Position numbers and translations under genes: made by a program. The notes beneath the pieces were generated by a model. That model was given only the letters and a program-made list of their open reading frames with translations. It was not told the origin of the DNA and did no database searches. Shown here piece by piece: positions 8,054 to 16,600 of a DNA stretch of 35,055 nucleotides. Location: assembly GCA_015490795.1 (NCBI GenBank), contig WFXD01000013.1, positions 1 to 35,055 of the forward strand. Direction: 5' to 3'. Every line of letters starts with the position of its first letter. Position 1 is the first letter of the stretch. The stretch comes from Gammaproteobacteria bacterium. GTDB lineage: Bacteria; Pseudomonadota; Gammaproteobacteria; Chromatiales; Chromatiaceae.

Positions 8054-9274
8054 TTAGCGGTTACGCCGGGCGGCGACGCGCAGGCGCAAGGCATTGAGTT
8101 TGATGAAGCCTTCGGCATCGGCCTGATGGTATGCACCATCATCCTCTTCGAAGGTGGCGATGGACTCATCAAACAGGCTGTGGGATGCCGACTTGCGGCC
8201 AGTCACCATAACGGTGCCTTTGTAGAGCTTGAGGCGCACCATGCCGTTGACCACCTTTTGGGTCTGGTCGATGGCCGTTTGCAGCATCTCCCGTTCGGGG
8301 CTCCACCAGTAGCCGTTATAGATCAGGCTGGCGTAGCGCGGCATTAGCTCATCTTTGAGGTGGGCGGACTCCCGATCCAGGGTGAGTGATTCGATGGCGC
8401 GGTGCGCCTTGAGCATGATGGTGCCACCGGGGGTCTCGTAGCAGCCGCGTGATTTCATGCCGACGTAGCGGTTTTCGACAATGTCGTCGCGGCCAATGCC
8501 ATTCTCGCCACCGACCTTGTTCAGGGCTTCCAGCACAGTGGCTGGGCTCATCCTCTTGCCGTCGATGGCGGTGATATCGCCCTGCTCAAAGGTCAGCTCG
8601 ATATAGGTGGGTTGATCCGGGGCCTTTTCGGGGGAGACGGTCCAGCGCCACATCTCATCGGCCGGCTCCTGCCAGGGGTCTTCCAGCTCGTTGCCCTCGT
8701 AGGAGATGTGCAGCAGGTTGGCATCCATAGAGTAGGGTGAGCTGCCATCCTTGCGTTTGGCATCGACGGAGATGCCGTGCTTTTCTGCGTAGTTAAGCAG
8801 TTTTTCGCGGGAGTTGAGATCCCATTCGCGCCAGGGGGCGATAACATGCACATCTGGCTTGAGGGCGTAGGCGCCCAGCTCAAAACGCACCTGATCGTTA
8901 CCTTTGCCGGTGGCGCCGTGGGAGATGGCGTCTGCGCCGGTCTCGTTGGCGATCTCCACCAGCCGCTTGGCAATCAGGGGGCGGGCGATGGAGGTGCCCA
9001 GCAGGTACTCCCCTTCGTAGATGGCGTTGGCGCGAAACATGGGGAAGACATAGTCGCGGACAAACTCTTCGCGCAGATCGTCGATGTAGATCTCTTTTAC
9101 GCCGCAGGCCTGGGCTTTGGTGCGAGCCGGTTCGACCTCTTCACCCTGTCCGATGTCGGCGGTAAAGGTGACCACTTCGCAGTTGTAGCTCTCCTGCAAC
9201 CACTTCAGGATAACGGAGGTATCCAGCCCGCCTGAATAGGCCAGTACCACTTTTTTAATACCCGACTCTGACAT
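8054..9274 (-). CDS. argG: Argininosuccinate synthase
   Basis: ArgG joins citrulline and aspartate with ATP to give argininosuccinate, the step before ArgH (also in this window). The PP-loop AYSGGLDTS is at residues 12-20. Family blocks [37 protein letters not shown] and [19 protein letters not shown] are all present, and the length (406) is normal. The ATG at 9274 has GGAG about 8 bases upstream. An inverted-repeat element ends about 47 bp before the start codon, so the argG promoter lies close to or inside that element. The gene is separated from argH by 11 kb and has opposite orientation. Followed by the DUF523 gene. Confidence 0.97.
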   Translation of the reverse strand: MSESGIKKVVLAYSGGLDTSVILKWLQESYNCEVVTFTADIGQGEEVEPARTKAQACGVKEIYIDDLREEFVRDYVFPMFRANAIYEGEYLLGTSIARPLIAKRLVEIANETGADAISHGATGKGNDQVRFELGAYALKPDVHVIAPWREWDLNSREKLLNYAEKHGISVDAKRKDGSSPYSMDANLLHISYEGNELEDPWQEPADEMWRWTVSPEKAPDQPTYIELTFEQGDITAIDGKRMSPATVLEALNKVGGENGIGRDDIVENRYVGMKSRGCYETPGGTIMLKAHRAIESLTLDRESAHLKDELMPRYASLIYNGYWWSPEREMLQTAIDQTQKVVNGMVRLKLYKGTVMVTGRKSASHSLFDESIATFEEDDGAYHQADAEGFIKLNALRLRVAARRNR

Positions 9275-9320
9275 CTGATCTGCTCCAAATGGGTGTGTGA
9301 TGGTGCGCTTGAAAGCGGTG

Positions 9321-9570
9321 GATTATCCTAGAATCCGCAGTTGAACGGGGTGGAGTGTGCGCTTGCGGGGGTGCAGGGCAAGGCGCAACGACGTAGAATA
9401 GCTGTTCTATTCCAAGGAGTTGCAACGCAGCCATGCGCCTCCGCAAGCGTGCAATCCGCCTCGTAGCGTGGTTCACTTGGCAGATGAACTGGCTAAAAGC
9501 ACAAAACATCAAGCACATCAATATGTTGATACATCCTCAAAGCGGTCAACTGCGGAATCTAGGATTATAG
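9321..9570. repeat. Structured inverted-repeat element 1 (MITE-like), between argG and herA-like gene
   Basis: The 318 bp between argG and the HerA-type gene hold no gene but a compact palindromic element. The outer arms are near 9321-9346 and 9546-9570. They match over about 23 of 26 bases with small gaps and contain the shared core TAATCCTAGA plus CAGTTGA. Inside are further arms (GCTTGCGG near 9361 and CCGCAAGC near 9441), a small hairpin GAATAG/CTATTC near 9396-9412, GTTCA/TGAAC near 9471-9489 and ATCAA/TTGAT near 9519-9530. There is no ORF of note. This is the architecture of a non-autonomous mobile repeat; no transposase is encoded here. Only its termini resemble element 2. Confidence 0.75.
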
Positions 9571-9592
9571 CTTATTATCGCAAGTGGAGGGG

Positions 9593-11239
9593 CTATCCTC
9601 GCAGGCACTGCTGTTGCCAGTTTTTGGCGATGATCTCTACATCAACGGTTTCGGAGGTTGCACTCCAGTGGCGATGGAGGTCGGTATCACTGCTGTTGGG
9701 CTTTGGGTCCGGGGCGTGCATCTGGAATCGCAGGGGTATCGGCAGCGCCTCGCCGAGCGCCATCACTTCGCCCCGTCCCAATGCGGCCAGGGTGTCAATC
9801 AGGTTGCTCTCGCCATCGGGCACCAGGCTGCGTATATAGGCCTGGTCATCCGGGTTGGTGATGCGAAAACAGAGAAAATTGGCACACTGTGCCAGCACGG
9901 TTTCAGAGAGTTCGTGGGGGCGCTGGCTGATGATGGCGAGTGAAAGCCCATATTTTCGCCCCTCTTTGGCGATGCGTTCAATGGACTTGCGGGTGCCGGC
10001 AAAGGCGGTCTGCTGCTCACGCGGCACATAGACGTGCGCCTCTTCACAGACCAGCAGGATGGGGAACTGGCTGCGGTTGGGGTTCCAGTAGTTGAACTCA
10101 AAGACCAGGCGGCCTATCTGGGCGGAGACCGTGGGGCGCACATCGAAAGGGATTGAGCTGAGGTCAATGATGGTGATCTGGCTCCTCTTCTGACCCAGCC
10201 CGACAAGCTCGCGCAGCAGGGCGGAGAGCGATGCGCTATTTGTGCGCTGCCTGGGTTTGAAGAGGAAGTCGTAGCGTACATCGTTCAGCCGGCTCTGCAT
10301 GCGCATCAGCAGGTCATCGAATTTGCCATGCAGTGTCCCTTTGCGTTTGCCAAAGTCCAGATTCTGCTCGTTGGCTGCTTTGGTGTGGCGGTACAGGTCG
10401 GCCAGGGAGAAGTAGACCGGGGTATCGATAGAGATTTTGGCCGGATCCATATCGGCATTGGCCTTCCGGCGCAGGCTGTGAATAACCTCCTGAAAAAAGG
10501 CGATCTGGGTCGATGCACCCTGCTCTGTGCGGTCGATAAATAGATCTACCAGTTCGGCAAAGGTCAGCAGCCAGTACGGGATTTCGAGCCTGCGTGCATC
10601 CAGATGCTGGGCGATCCTGTCATCAAATGCTGAGTGTTCAATGCCGATGTCATCAACCCAGTGATACTCGCCATGCAGGTCAAGCACCACCACATGGGCG
10701 TTGGGCATTGTGCGTACGGCCTGTTGCAGCAGGTTGGTGACACCCCACGATTTGCCGGAGCCGGATTGCCCCAGGATGGCGCTGTGCCTGCCAAAGAGTG
10801 CCGTGGCATCGAGTGAGACGGGAACCGCAGGCTGCGATGGCAGGTGGCCCAGTTCGACCCCTTTGGCCGAGAGACTTGAGAAGAGCTGTGCAAGCTGATT
10901 TTGGGTAGTGAGGTGAACCTGGGCGCCAGGGGTTGGGAAGCTGTGGATACCGCGATGAAATTTTTCTGCTGCCAGCACTCCCAGTGGTGTCATGGCCAGC
11001 CATCCACCCGGCTGAGATGGCGTATCTGTCGTGCTGCCCGCGCGATTAACCCGTGCCAGGATGCAGATATCCCCCTGCTGGATGGTGAGGTATGAGCCAA
11101 TCTGCCCTGCAAGGATCTGCTCACCCTGTAGTGAAATAACCGGGAAATTGCCGCTGCTGTCCAGGGTAACCGAGGCCATGAACTCGCTGCTTTGAACGTG
11201 GGTGATATATCCGATTAAGGTATCTGTTTTTGAATCCAT
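9593..11239 (-). CDS. HerA-type ATPase/helicase (DUF87, HAS-barrel)
   Basis: A 548-residue FtsK/HerA-superfamily ATPase. An N-terminal beta-rich HAS-barrel-like part (about 5-65) precedes Walker A GQSGSGKS (157-164), a Walker B ending ILLVCEEAH (394-402), and an ISQRP sensor-like motif near 437-441. HerA proteins form hexameric rings that pump or unwind DNA. In archaea they pair with nuclease NurA, and in many bacterial defence loci with Sir2 or nuclease partners. No NurA, Sir2 or nuclease gene lies next to it, so its role is open: repair, conjugation-like or defence. It is flanked on both sides by inverted-repeat elements, and its start codon lies about 5 bp from the end of element 2. No ribosome site is visible. 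Confidence 0.9.
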   Translation of the reverse strand: MDSKTDTLIGYITHVQSSEFMASVTLDSSGNFPVISLQGEQILAGQIGSYLTIQQGDICILARVNRAGSTTDTPSQPGGWLAMTPLGVLAAEKFHRGIHSFPTPGAQVHLTTQNQLAQLFSSLSAKGVELGHLPSQPAVPVSLDATALFGRHSAILGQSGSGKSWGVTNLLQQAVRTMPNAHVVVLDLHGEYHWVDDIGIEHSAFDDRIAQHLDARRLEIPYWLLTFAELVDLFIDRTEQGASTQIAFFQEVIHSLRRKANADMDPAKISIDTPVYFSLADLYRHTKAANEQNLDFGKRKGTLHGKFDDLLMRMQSRLNDVRYDFLFKPRQRTNSASLSALLRELVGLGQKRSQITIIDLSSIPFDVRPTVSAQIGRLVFEFNYWNPNRSQFPILLVCEEAHVYVPREQQTAFAGTRKSIERIAKEGRKYGLSLAIISQRPHELSETVLAQCANFLCFRITNPDDQAYIRSLVPDGESNLIDTLAALGRGEVMALGEALPIPLRFQMHAPDPKPNSSDTDLHRHWSATSETVDVEIIAKNWQQQCLRG

Positions 11240-11242
11240 AAA

Positions 11243-11430
11243 TTATTATCCTAGAAAAATCAGTTGAGCCGTAGCGAGAGCGGCTAAGGTGCTTAAGATA
11301 CAGGATTTTTTCCCGCATTTTGAACGATTGCGTATCACCCATACGGTGAGTTCAAAATGCGGGAAAAATCCTGTAGATTGAGTGCATTAGACGTTCACAG
11401 TAGGCTCAACTGATTTTTCTAGGATTATCT
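11243..11430. repeat. Nested inverted-repeat element 2 (MITE-like), upstream of the HerA-type gene
   Basis: A 188-bp palindromic element fills most of the 304-bp gap between the HerA-type gene and mlaA. The outer arms at 11245-11270 and 11403-11428 match at 25 of 26 positions. The inner arms run about 11299-11325 and 11351-11377, with the core CCCGCATTTTGAAC and only a one-base length difference. At the tip CGTAT/ATACG closes a 5-base loop. The whole could fold into one long stem. The outer core ATAATCCTAGA...CAGTTGA is shared with element 1. No coding potential was seen. The remaining bases up to the mlaA terminator (11431-11492) show nothing recognisable. Confidence 0.8.
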
Positions 11431-11492
11431 GCGGAGCTGTCCAGGGATCTCTCCAAGAGTATGTAGCTTACTCAGGTGCGGTGGGTACGGCA

Positions 11493-11520
11493 ATAAAAAC
11501 CCCCTTCGCAGGGAAGGGGG
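11493..11520 (-). terminator. Rho-independent terminator of mlaA
   Basis: Read on the minus strand, an 8-bp stem CCCCCTTC/GAAGGGGG (11500-11507 with 11513-11520) with a 5-base loop is followed directly by TTTTTA. It starts about 23 bases past the mlaA stop. This is a textbook intrinsic terminator, oriented for mlaA. Confidence 0.9.
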
Positions 11521-11543
11521 ATTTGACGGGATGTTGAGTGGCG

Positions 11544-12269
11544 TTATTCGAAATCTTCGAATGGCGGATCGCCATCGTAGACATCGCTCCGGCGCTTTTG
11601 CAGATAGGCATCCCGGTGAAATTCATATTTATCCAGCGCGGCCTCTTCCATCACTTTACTGGCGGAGAGGAGATCTGCACGCTGATCAAGCCCGCGCAGC
11701 CCGGCCGCACCCCAGCTTGCCCTTTCGGGATTGATCTGGCGAAGTGGGTCGATATACCAGTCGGCCAGCAGTCCAAAGGCATCGCGGACATCACTGGGCC
11801 CCAGGAGTGGCAACACGATGTAGGGGCCTGGGGCTACGCCCCAGCTTCCCAGGGTTTGTCCAAAATCCTCCCTGTATCTTGGCATATCATGCACGCTTGC
11901 AACGTCAATCAGGCCGAGGATGCCAAAGGTGCTGTTGACCATTACGCGCCCCAGCCCTGATGCGGCATGCTCAAATTTGAACTGGAGTATGTTGTTCAGG
12001 ATTGAGGTGATATCAACAAGATTGTTAAAGAGGTTGGTGATGCCGCGATCAACAGGGGTCGGGACTACGGCCTTATATCCTTTGGCCAGGGGCTTGACGA
12101 TGGTATCGTCCAGTGTGTCATTCACCTCATACATGAAGCGGTTGTAGCTTTCGAATGGGTCGCGCGGGTCGGCATAATCGGCATGGGTTGTGGCGCATCC
12201 GACAAACAGTGAAGATGAGACCAGAAGGAAGAGTGCCCCCAGTTGACGATAAAAACGCTTGTAACCCAT
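11544..12269 (-). CDS. mlaA: Outer-membrane lipoprotein MlaA (VacJ)
   Basis: MlaA sits in the outer membrane, takes mislocalised phospholipids from the outer leaflet and passes them to the Mla pathway for return to the inner membrane. The 241-residue protein starts with a lipoprotein leader and lipobox LFVGC (lipidated C25). Next come the family blocks DPFESYNRFMYEVNDTLD, TPVDRGITNLFNNLVDI, NSTFGILGLIDVAS, and EDFGQTLGSWGVAPGPYIVLPLLGPSDVRD. The ATG at 12269 is preceded by AAAGGG. The other Mla components (MlaB-F) are not in this window. The gene is transcribed alone, ends at a clear terminator, and diverges from rnt across about 210 bp in which no certain promoter was seen. Confidence 0.96.
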   Translation of the reverse strand: MGYKRFYRQLGALFLLVSSSLFVGCATTHADYADPRDPFESYNRFMYEVNDTLDDTIVKPLAKGYKAVVPTPVDRGITNLFNNLVDITSILNNILQFKFEHAASGLGRVMVNSTFGILGLIDVASVHDMPRYREDFGQTLGSWGVAPGPYIVLPLLGPSDVRDAFGLLADWYIDPLRQINPERASWGAAGLRGLDQRADLLSASKVMEEAALDKYEFHRDAYLQKRRSDVYDGDPPFEDFE

Positions 12270-12479
12270 TGTGTTGCCCTTTGATCTTCCGAATTGTTTT
12301 TTTTATGCGTTCAGCCCCGGCTCCTGCGTCAGGGCACATAGGTTCGGTAGCATAAATCGCCGGTGAGGGTAAAGCAAGAATCAATATATGTGTAATTGCT
12401 TAAGGCATCTTGCCTGACCCCTTGGGGATTCTGTTCTGCCTCTGTTCATGGTGGCACGCTTATCTTATTCTGTAGCGAT

Positions 12480-13121
12480 ATGAATGATTGCCCTTATAAC
12501 CCAAAAATCGCACACCGTTTCCGGGGTTTTCTCCCGATTGTGGTGGATGTGGAGACGGCCGGTTTCGATTCAGACAGAGATGCGCTGCTTGAGATTGCAG
12601 CGGTCATTATCTGCATGGATGATGATGGGCTTCTGCGACCGGCAGAGACCCATGCATGCCATGTTGAGCCTTTTCCCGGCGCCAACCTTGATCCGAGGGC
12701 GCTGGCCTTTACGGGTATTGACCCTGGCCACCCGTTTCGCATGGCGCTATCGGAAGCGCAGGCGTTGCAGAAGATATTTACCCCCATTCGCAAGGCCGTC
12801 AAGGCCAGCCACTGTAATCGAGCCATTCTGGTCGGGCATAATGCGAGCTTTGACCTTGGCTTTATCAATGCAGCGGTGGCACGTACCAAATTTAAACGCA
12901 ACCCTTTTCACCCTTTCAGCACCTTTGATACGGTCTCTTTTTCTGCCCTGGTCTATGGGCAGACTGTTTTGGCGCGTTCGGCAGAGGCTGCGGGTATTGA
13001 TTGGGATGAGCAAGAGGCACACTCGGCCATCTATGATGCGCAGAAGACAGCGGAGCTTTTCTGCCATATCGTCAATCACTGGCAGGAGCTGCTGCCGAAT
13101 GCAATTGAAGGTGTGTTATAA
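12480..13121 (+). CDS. rnt: Ribonuclease T
   Basis: RNase T is a DEDD-type 3'-5' exonuclease that trims tRNA and other stable RNA ends. From the ATG at 12480 the protein has 213 residues (E. coli about 215). The catalytic residues fall at D23, E25 (DVETAG), D125 (NASFD), H181 and D186 (AHSAIYD), the same numbering as the E. coli enzyme. The long upstream extension in this frame from 12396 lacks family similarity, so the internal ATG is the likely start, although its ribosome site is weak. The gene is followed by parA 57 bp later and diverges from mlaA. Cytoplasmic, dimer-forming in the family. Confidence 0.95.
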   Translation: MNDCPYNPKIAHRFRGFLPIVVDVETAGFDSDRDALLEIAAVIICMDDDGLLRPAETHACHVEPFPGANLDPRALAFTGIDPGHPFRMALSEAQALQKIFTPIRKAVKASHCNRAILVGHNASFDLGFINAAVARTKFKRNPFHPFSTFDTVSFSALVYGQTVLARSAEAAGIDWDEQEAHSAIYDAQKTAELFCHIVNHWQELLPNAIEGVL

Positions 13122-13178
13122 AAGGGCCGTTTTGTAACGGTACTTGATGAGTGAAAATCTAAAGGGTTGAATAGATCT

Positions 13179-13862
13179 ATGCGTACAATCATGTTGATGA
13201 ACTCCAAAGGAGGGTGTGGCAAAACCACGCTGGCAACCAACATCGCCACCTGGTTTGCCGATGAGGACAACAAGGTTGCACTGGTTGATTTTGACCCGCA
13301 AGGCTCTACGCTGGACTGGCTGGAGGCCCGCCAGGACTATACCGGCATTCCATCCATTACGGGCATTAATGCGGTTGAGGGCGGTGTCCGTGCGCCCAAA
13401 GGCACGGAGTACCTGATTATGGATGTGCCCGCAGGTATTCATGGTAAAGAGATTGATGCTGTTTTACGGCGGGTTCAAACGCTGATCATTCCGGTTATGC
13501 CGTCACCGATTGATATTCGGGCCTGTTCGCGATTTATACAGGAGCTGCTGGTCAGCCGTCAGGTATCGCGCCATCGTACGCGCATTGCCGTTGTAGCCAA
13601 CCGGGTGAGGGAAAATACAATCATCTACCAGCAGCTGGAGAAGTTTCTAGACAGTCTGGGCATCCCTTTTCTCTCCTCTTTGCGCGAGAGCCAGAACTAC
13701 ATCCGCTCAGCGGAACGGGGGCTGGGGATCTTTGAGATGGCACCTTCAAGCGTCTACCAGGATCTGGTGCAGTGGGACCCTATCCTTGAGTGGCTGAGCA
13801 GCAAGGAGAGCCTGCCGTTGCCAATAAAGAAAAAGGCGGCAAAAAAGCGCAGGAGGGGCTGA
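13179..13862 (+). CDS. Orphan ParA-family ATPase
   Basis: A 227-residue ParA/MinD-type ATPase with deviant Walker A KGGCGKTT at residues 10-17, the VDFDPQGS block after it and MDVPAG in the place of switch II. These proteins position plasmids, chromosomes or large complexes by ATP-dependent surface binding. No ParB or parS cluster lies next to it, so it is an orphan like those that place chemotaxis or carbon-fixation cargoes; its cargo is unknown. ATG 13179 is preferred over TTG 13167 because the homology begins at MRTIMLMNSKGG and AAAGGG lies upstream. The C-terminus is Lys/Arg-rich and ends just before an inverted-repeat element. Confidence 0.88.
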   Translation: MRTIMLMNSKGGCGKTTLATNIATWFADEDNKVALVDFDPQGSTLDWLEARQDYTGIPSITGINAVEGGVRAPKGTEYLIMDVPAGIHGKEIDAVLRRVQTLIIPVMPSPIDIRACSRFIQELLVSRQVSRHRTRIAVVANRVRENTIIYQQLEKFLDSLGIPFLSSLRESQNYIRSAERGLGIFEMAPSSVYQDLVQWDPILEWLSSKESLPLPIKKKAAKKRRRG

Positions 13863-13911
13863 CCCTTTTTGGGGATAGCGCCGAGTACCGCCACTGGTAT
13901 CCGTATGGCCT

Positions 13912-14038
13912 GGACAGCCTCCTAGGAGGCTGTCCGAGAACTCGACTTTTTACGAAATGCAATTTCTAACTCATTGATTCGTAAGGAGTTAATTATTGAC
14001 AAATTGCATATTTACCTATTCTCGGACAGCCTCCTAGG
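13912..14038. repeat. Inverted-repeat element 3 (MITE-like) between parA and hemY
   Basis: Two arms, about 13921-13940 and 14019-14038, are inverted copies reading CCTAGGAGGCTGTCCGAGAA (20 bases). At the left a further copy points the other way, so 13912-13935 is a perfect 24-bp palindrome centred on CTAG. The interior is AT-rich and non-coding, with a smaller ATGCAATTT/AAATTGCAT pair (near 13957 and 14001). The CTAG at both ends would fit a target duplication. The right end supplies the TAG stop of hemY. The palindrome may also serve as a two-way terminator between convergent parA and hemY, though no T-run is present. Confidence 0.75.
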
Positions 14039-15302
14039 CGCTCTTCTGCTCCAGCTGCGGAATGGGCTCTTCCTCCCCCCCTTGTTCTGCTTCAGCAGGC
14101 GGGGGCAGGTCTAGCGTTGGGTCTTCAACATGCAGCTCAAGGCCTGCACGGTAGCACTCCATGGCCTTTGCCGGCTCTTCCAGCTGCTCCAGCAGCGCGC
14201 CCAGTTCACGGTAGGTGGCTGAGGATGCGCAGATATTGAGGCTGGACTCCAGATAGCTTCGCGCCTTACCCCAAAGTTTGCAGCGCAGGCAGAGCCGGCC
14301 CAGGGTAAGCAGCAGTACGGCATCGTCGGCCTTTCTGCTCAACCACCCTTCGGCAGCCGAGAGCTGCTTGCTGGGGTTGCTGGATTTGATATGCCCGTAA
14401 AGCTCTATCAGTATTTCACTCCACTGTTTGCGCATGGCATTGAATACGACCTCCTGGGCCTGGTCATGGCGATCCCTCTCCATCAGGTGCTGTGCATAGC
14501 AGGCCACCAGCTCTTCATTGGTCTGAAGCTTGCGGGGTATCTCTTCCCATGATTGACGCAGCCTTGCGGGGTCGTCATCGGTTGCTGCCTGCCCCAGGAG
14601 CGCTTTGTATATATTGATTTCAAGCGCCTTCAGCTCGTCCTCGCCAATGACATTGCGTTTGCGCAGTTCGGGCAGCAGTTCACGCAGACCCTTCCAGTCT
14701 CCCAACTGCTCGTAGAGCGTCTTCAGCAGCTTGAGTACCTGTGTGTGGTGCGGGGCGATGCTGCGCAGGTGTTGCAGTGTTGCCAGTGCCTGTTCCTGCT
14801 GTTCATCAGCCATCTGCAGCTCGGCCTGGGTCAGGCCAACAGCAACATCAGCGCTTGGCATGCAGGCGTGCGCCAGCCGGAGGTAGTGATCACGCCGGTC
14901 ATAGGCCCGCTGCTGCTGCGCTGAGCGGGCAGCCGCCAGGTAGTTGAGCATGGGAGTTTCCGAGTGATCCGCCAGGCGCAACAGGTGTTTTTCTGCCCCT
15001 TTCCAGTCACCTTCTGATAGTTCCAGCAGCCCACGGTTCAACGCCTTGCGTGCCCGCTTGGCACTAAGGCGGGAACCCCAGCTGCGCATTTTTTCCGGGG
15101 CAGAGAGCAGGTTGTCTATAGCGCGCAGTGTTGCATACAGGGTGACAAAAACAATAACGAGGGCAAGTACAAACAGCGCCAGGCTGGATTCGAATGTCCA
15201 GACACCGTAGCCAATCAGGACATAGCCGCTATCTTCGCGGATGCCCAGCGCAACAAAAGCCGCGATGCCCAGCGCGATCAGGCAGAAGAAGAGTAGTTTC
15301 AT
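14034..15302 (-). CDS. hemY: HemY-type TPR membrane protein
   Basis: This is the last gene of the hem run, 422 residues. Two membrane helices in the first 65 residues are followed by a soluble HemY_N region (SAKRARKALNRGLLELSEGDWKGAEKHLL) and TPR repeats to about residue 395. HemY of this type is not the protoporphyrinogen oxidase of the same name. It is an inner-membrane protein in the haem-synthesis cluster with no defined enzyme activity. It overlaps hemX by 4 bp (ATGA). The stop codon TAG is made by the CTAG end of the adjacent repeat element, and the Glu/Gln-rich tail just before it has no recognised role, so the natural C-terminus may have been changed. Confidence 0.88.
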   Translation of the reverse strand: MKLLFFCLIALGIAAFVALGIREDSGYVLIGYGVWTFESSLALFVLALVIVFVTLYATLRAIDNLLSAPEKMRSWGSRLSAKRARKALNRGLLELSEGDWKGAEKHLLRLADHSETPMLNYLAAARSAQQQRAYDRRDHYLRLAHACMPSADVAVGLTQAELQMADEQQEQALATLQHLRSIAPHHTQVLKLLKTLYEQLGDWKGLRELLPELRKRNVIGEDELKALEINIYKALLGQAATDDDPARLRQSWEEIPRKLQTNEELVACYAQHLMERDRHDQAQEVVFNAMRKQWSEILIELYGHIKSSNPSKQLSAAEGWLSRKADDAVLLLTLGRLCLRCKLWGKARSYLESSLNICASSATYRELGALLEQLEEPAKAMECYRAGLELHVEDPTLDLPPPAEAEQGGEEEPIPQLEQKSA

Positions 15303-16600
15303 GGTGCAGGTGCCTCCATCCCGACAACCTTCATCTTTTCACGCAGCAGGCGTAGTGAGCCTGAGATATCAGGCAGTTCAGGTCGAATGTTGACTTTAAG
15401 CAGGCCTTCGATCTCCTCTGCCATGGCTTGGGCCGTGGGGTCTTTCACTACGAACTCATCCAGCCACTCTTTAACTGTCGTCAGGCTGGATTTGTAGAGT
15501 TCGGCATCTGCACGCAGGATGGCAAAGCGCGCAGCCTCCAGCTGCATGCGCAGGTTCTGGTAGATGAAGTAGCGGTGCTCTGGCGGCATCATTGCGGTGA
15601 CGGGGGCATCGTGGCGACGAACAATAACCAGCGATTTAAAGCCGGCCCACCCCTGTTCCAGCAGCTCTTTTGCTTTGGCGATAGCACTGTTCAGATCCAG
15701 CGCCTCGGAGGTTTTGGTTTCTACATGGATCTCTGGGGCCGAGGCATCCAGCAGCTTGAGCTTGTCAACCTGCTTGATCATGCTGGCCAGGGTGGCGGCC
15801 TTGCCTATAGTATCCAGCTTTACCAACGCCAGCAGGTCGGACATCTCCTTTGCAAGGGCTTCACGAACCTCTGTCCAGAGTGGGTCGCCGGTTGCCTTCA
15901 GGCGTTCGTCTGCGGCCCGGAGGGCAGAGAGGGCGGTCTTCTCATCGCGCTCCAGGCGTAACCGATGGTTGGCTACCCGCATCAGGTATTCTGCTTCAGC
16001 TGCCATCCACTGACTGCCTGTGCGACCAATGCTGCGGCGAACATCCTCCAGGGTAGTCTGTAGCTCGGCCTCTCTCTGCTGCAGGCGCTTACTCTCGGCT
16101 TCAAACTGTTGCTGCTGCTTTTCGAAGGCCTCTGTCTGCTTATTGAAGGCGGCTTTCTGAATATCCACTATCTCCCGGTGTGCAACAATGTCCCTTTCGC
16201 TGCCAGCCAGCCCGGCGCTGATCGTATCAACTTTGGCACGCAGGTCATTGCGATCCGATTCGGCGCTTTTTGCGCTCTCTGCAATCTGACCTTGCAGCTG
16301 CTGCTGCTGGCTCTGTAGCAGTGCCTGCTGTTCGAGTAGCAGGCGTTGCTGCTCATTGGCAAACCAGTACCCGCCAGCGCCCAGCAGGACGACGCCCAGA
16401 ATAGCCAGGATGGAGAAGGCCAGGGGGAGCGGTGATGCGCTTTTTGATTCGTTGGTGGACGCGGCCTCAGCAGGCTCTCTCTCTTGCGGCTCATTATCGA
16501 CGGCAGCTGCTTCAGCCTCTTTTGCAGCCTCTTCCGCTTCGTTGGTGGACTCAATTGCCTCTGATTCCGCTGCCTTCTCTTTGTCTTTGCTGTCGGTCAT
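15299..16600 (-). CDS. hemX: HemX-family membrane protein
   Basis: The 433-residue protein has an acidic N-terminus rich in Glu/Ala, one membrane helix at about residues 55-78 (LPLAFSILAILGVVLLGAGG), a long Gln-rich coiled coil (about 85-190), then the HemX C-terminal domain (SQWMAAEAEYLMRVANHRL). HemX genes sit in haem clusters between hemD and hemY. In this family the protein has been called a possible uroporphyrinogen-III methyltransferase, but the catalytic motif of SAM methyltransferases is not visible. ATG 16600 gives an MTDSKDKEK start like other HemX proteins. An upstream in-frame TTG at 16654 is less likely. The gap of 329 bp to hemD is unusual for this cluster. Confidence 0.85.
   Translation of the reverse strand: MTDSKDKEKAAESEAIESTNEAEEAAKEAEAAAVDNEPQEREPAEAASTNESKSASPLPLAFSILAILGVVLLGAGGYWFANEQQRLLLEQQALLQSQQQQLQGQIAESAKSAESDRNDLRAKVDTISAGLAGSERDIVAHREIVDIQKAAFNKQTEAFEKQQQQFEAESKRLQQREAELQTTLEDVRRSIGRTGSQWMAAEAEYLMRVANHRLRLERDEKTALSALRAADERLKATGDPLWTEVREALAKEMSDLLALVKLDTIGKAATLASMIKQVDKLKLLDASAPEIHVETKTSEALDLNSAIAKAKELLEQGWAGFKSLVIVRRHDAPVTAMMPPEHRYFIYQNLRMQLEAARFAILRADAELYKSSLTTVKEWLDEFVVKDPTAQAMAEEIEGLLKVNIRPELPDISGSLRLLREKMKVVGMEAPAP

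Noticed and set aside
12452-12466. TGGCACG upstream of rnt, like a sigma-54 -24 box
   Set aside because: The -12 element at the required spacing reads TCTT, not TTGC.
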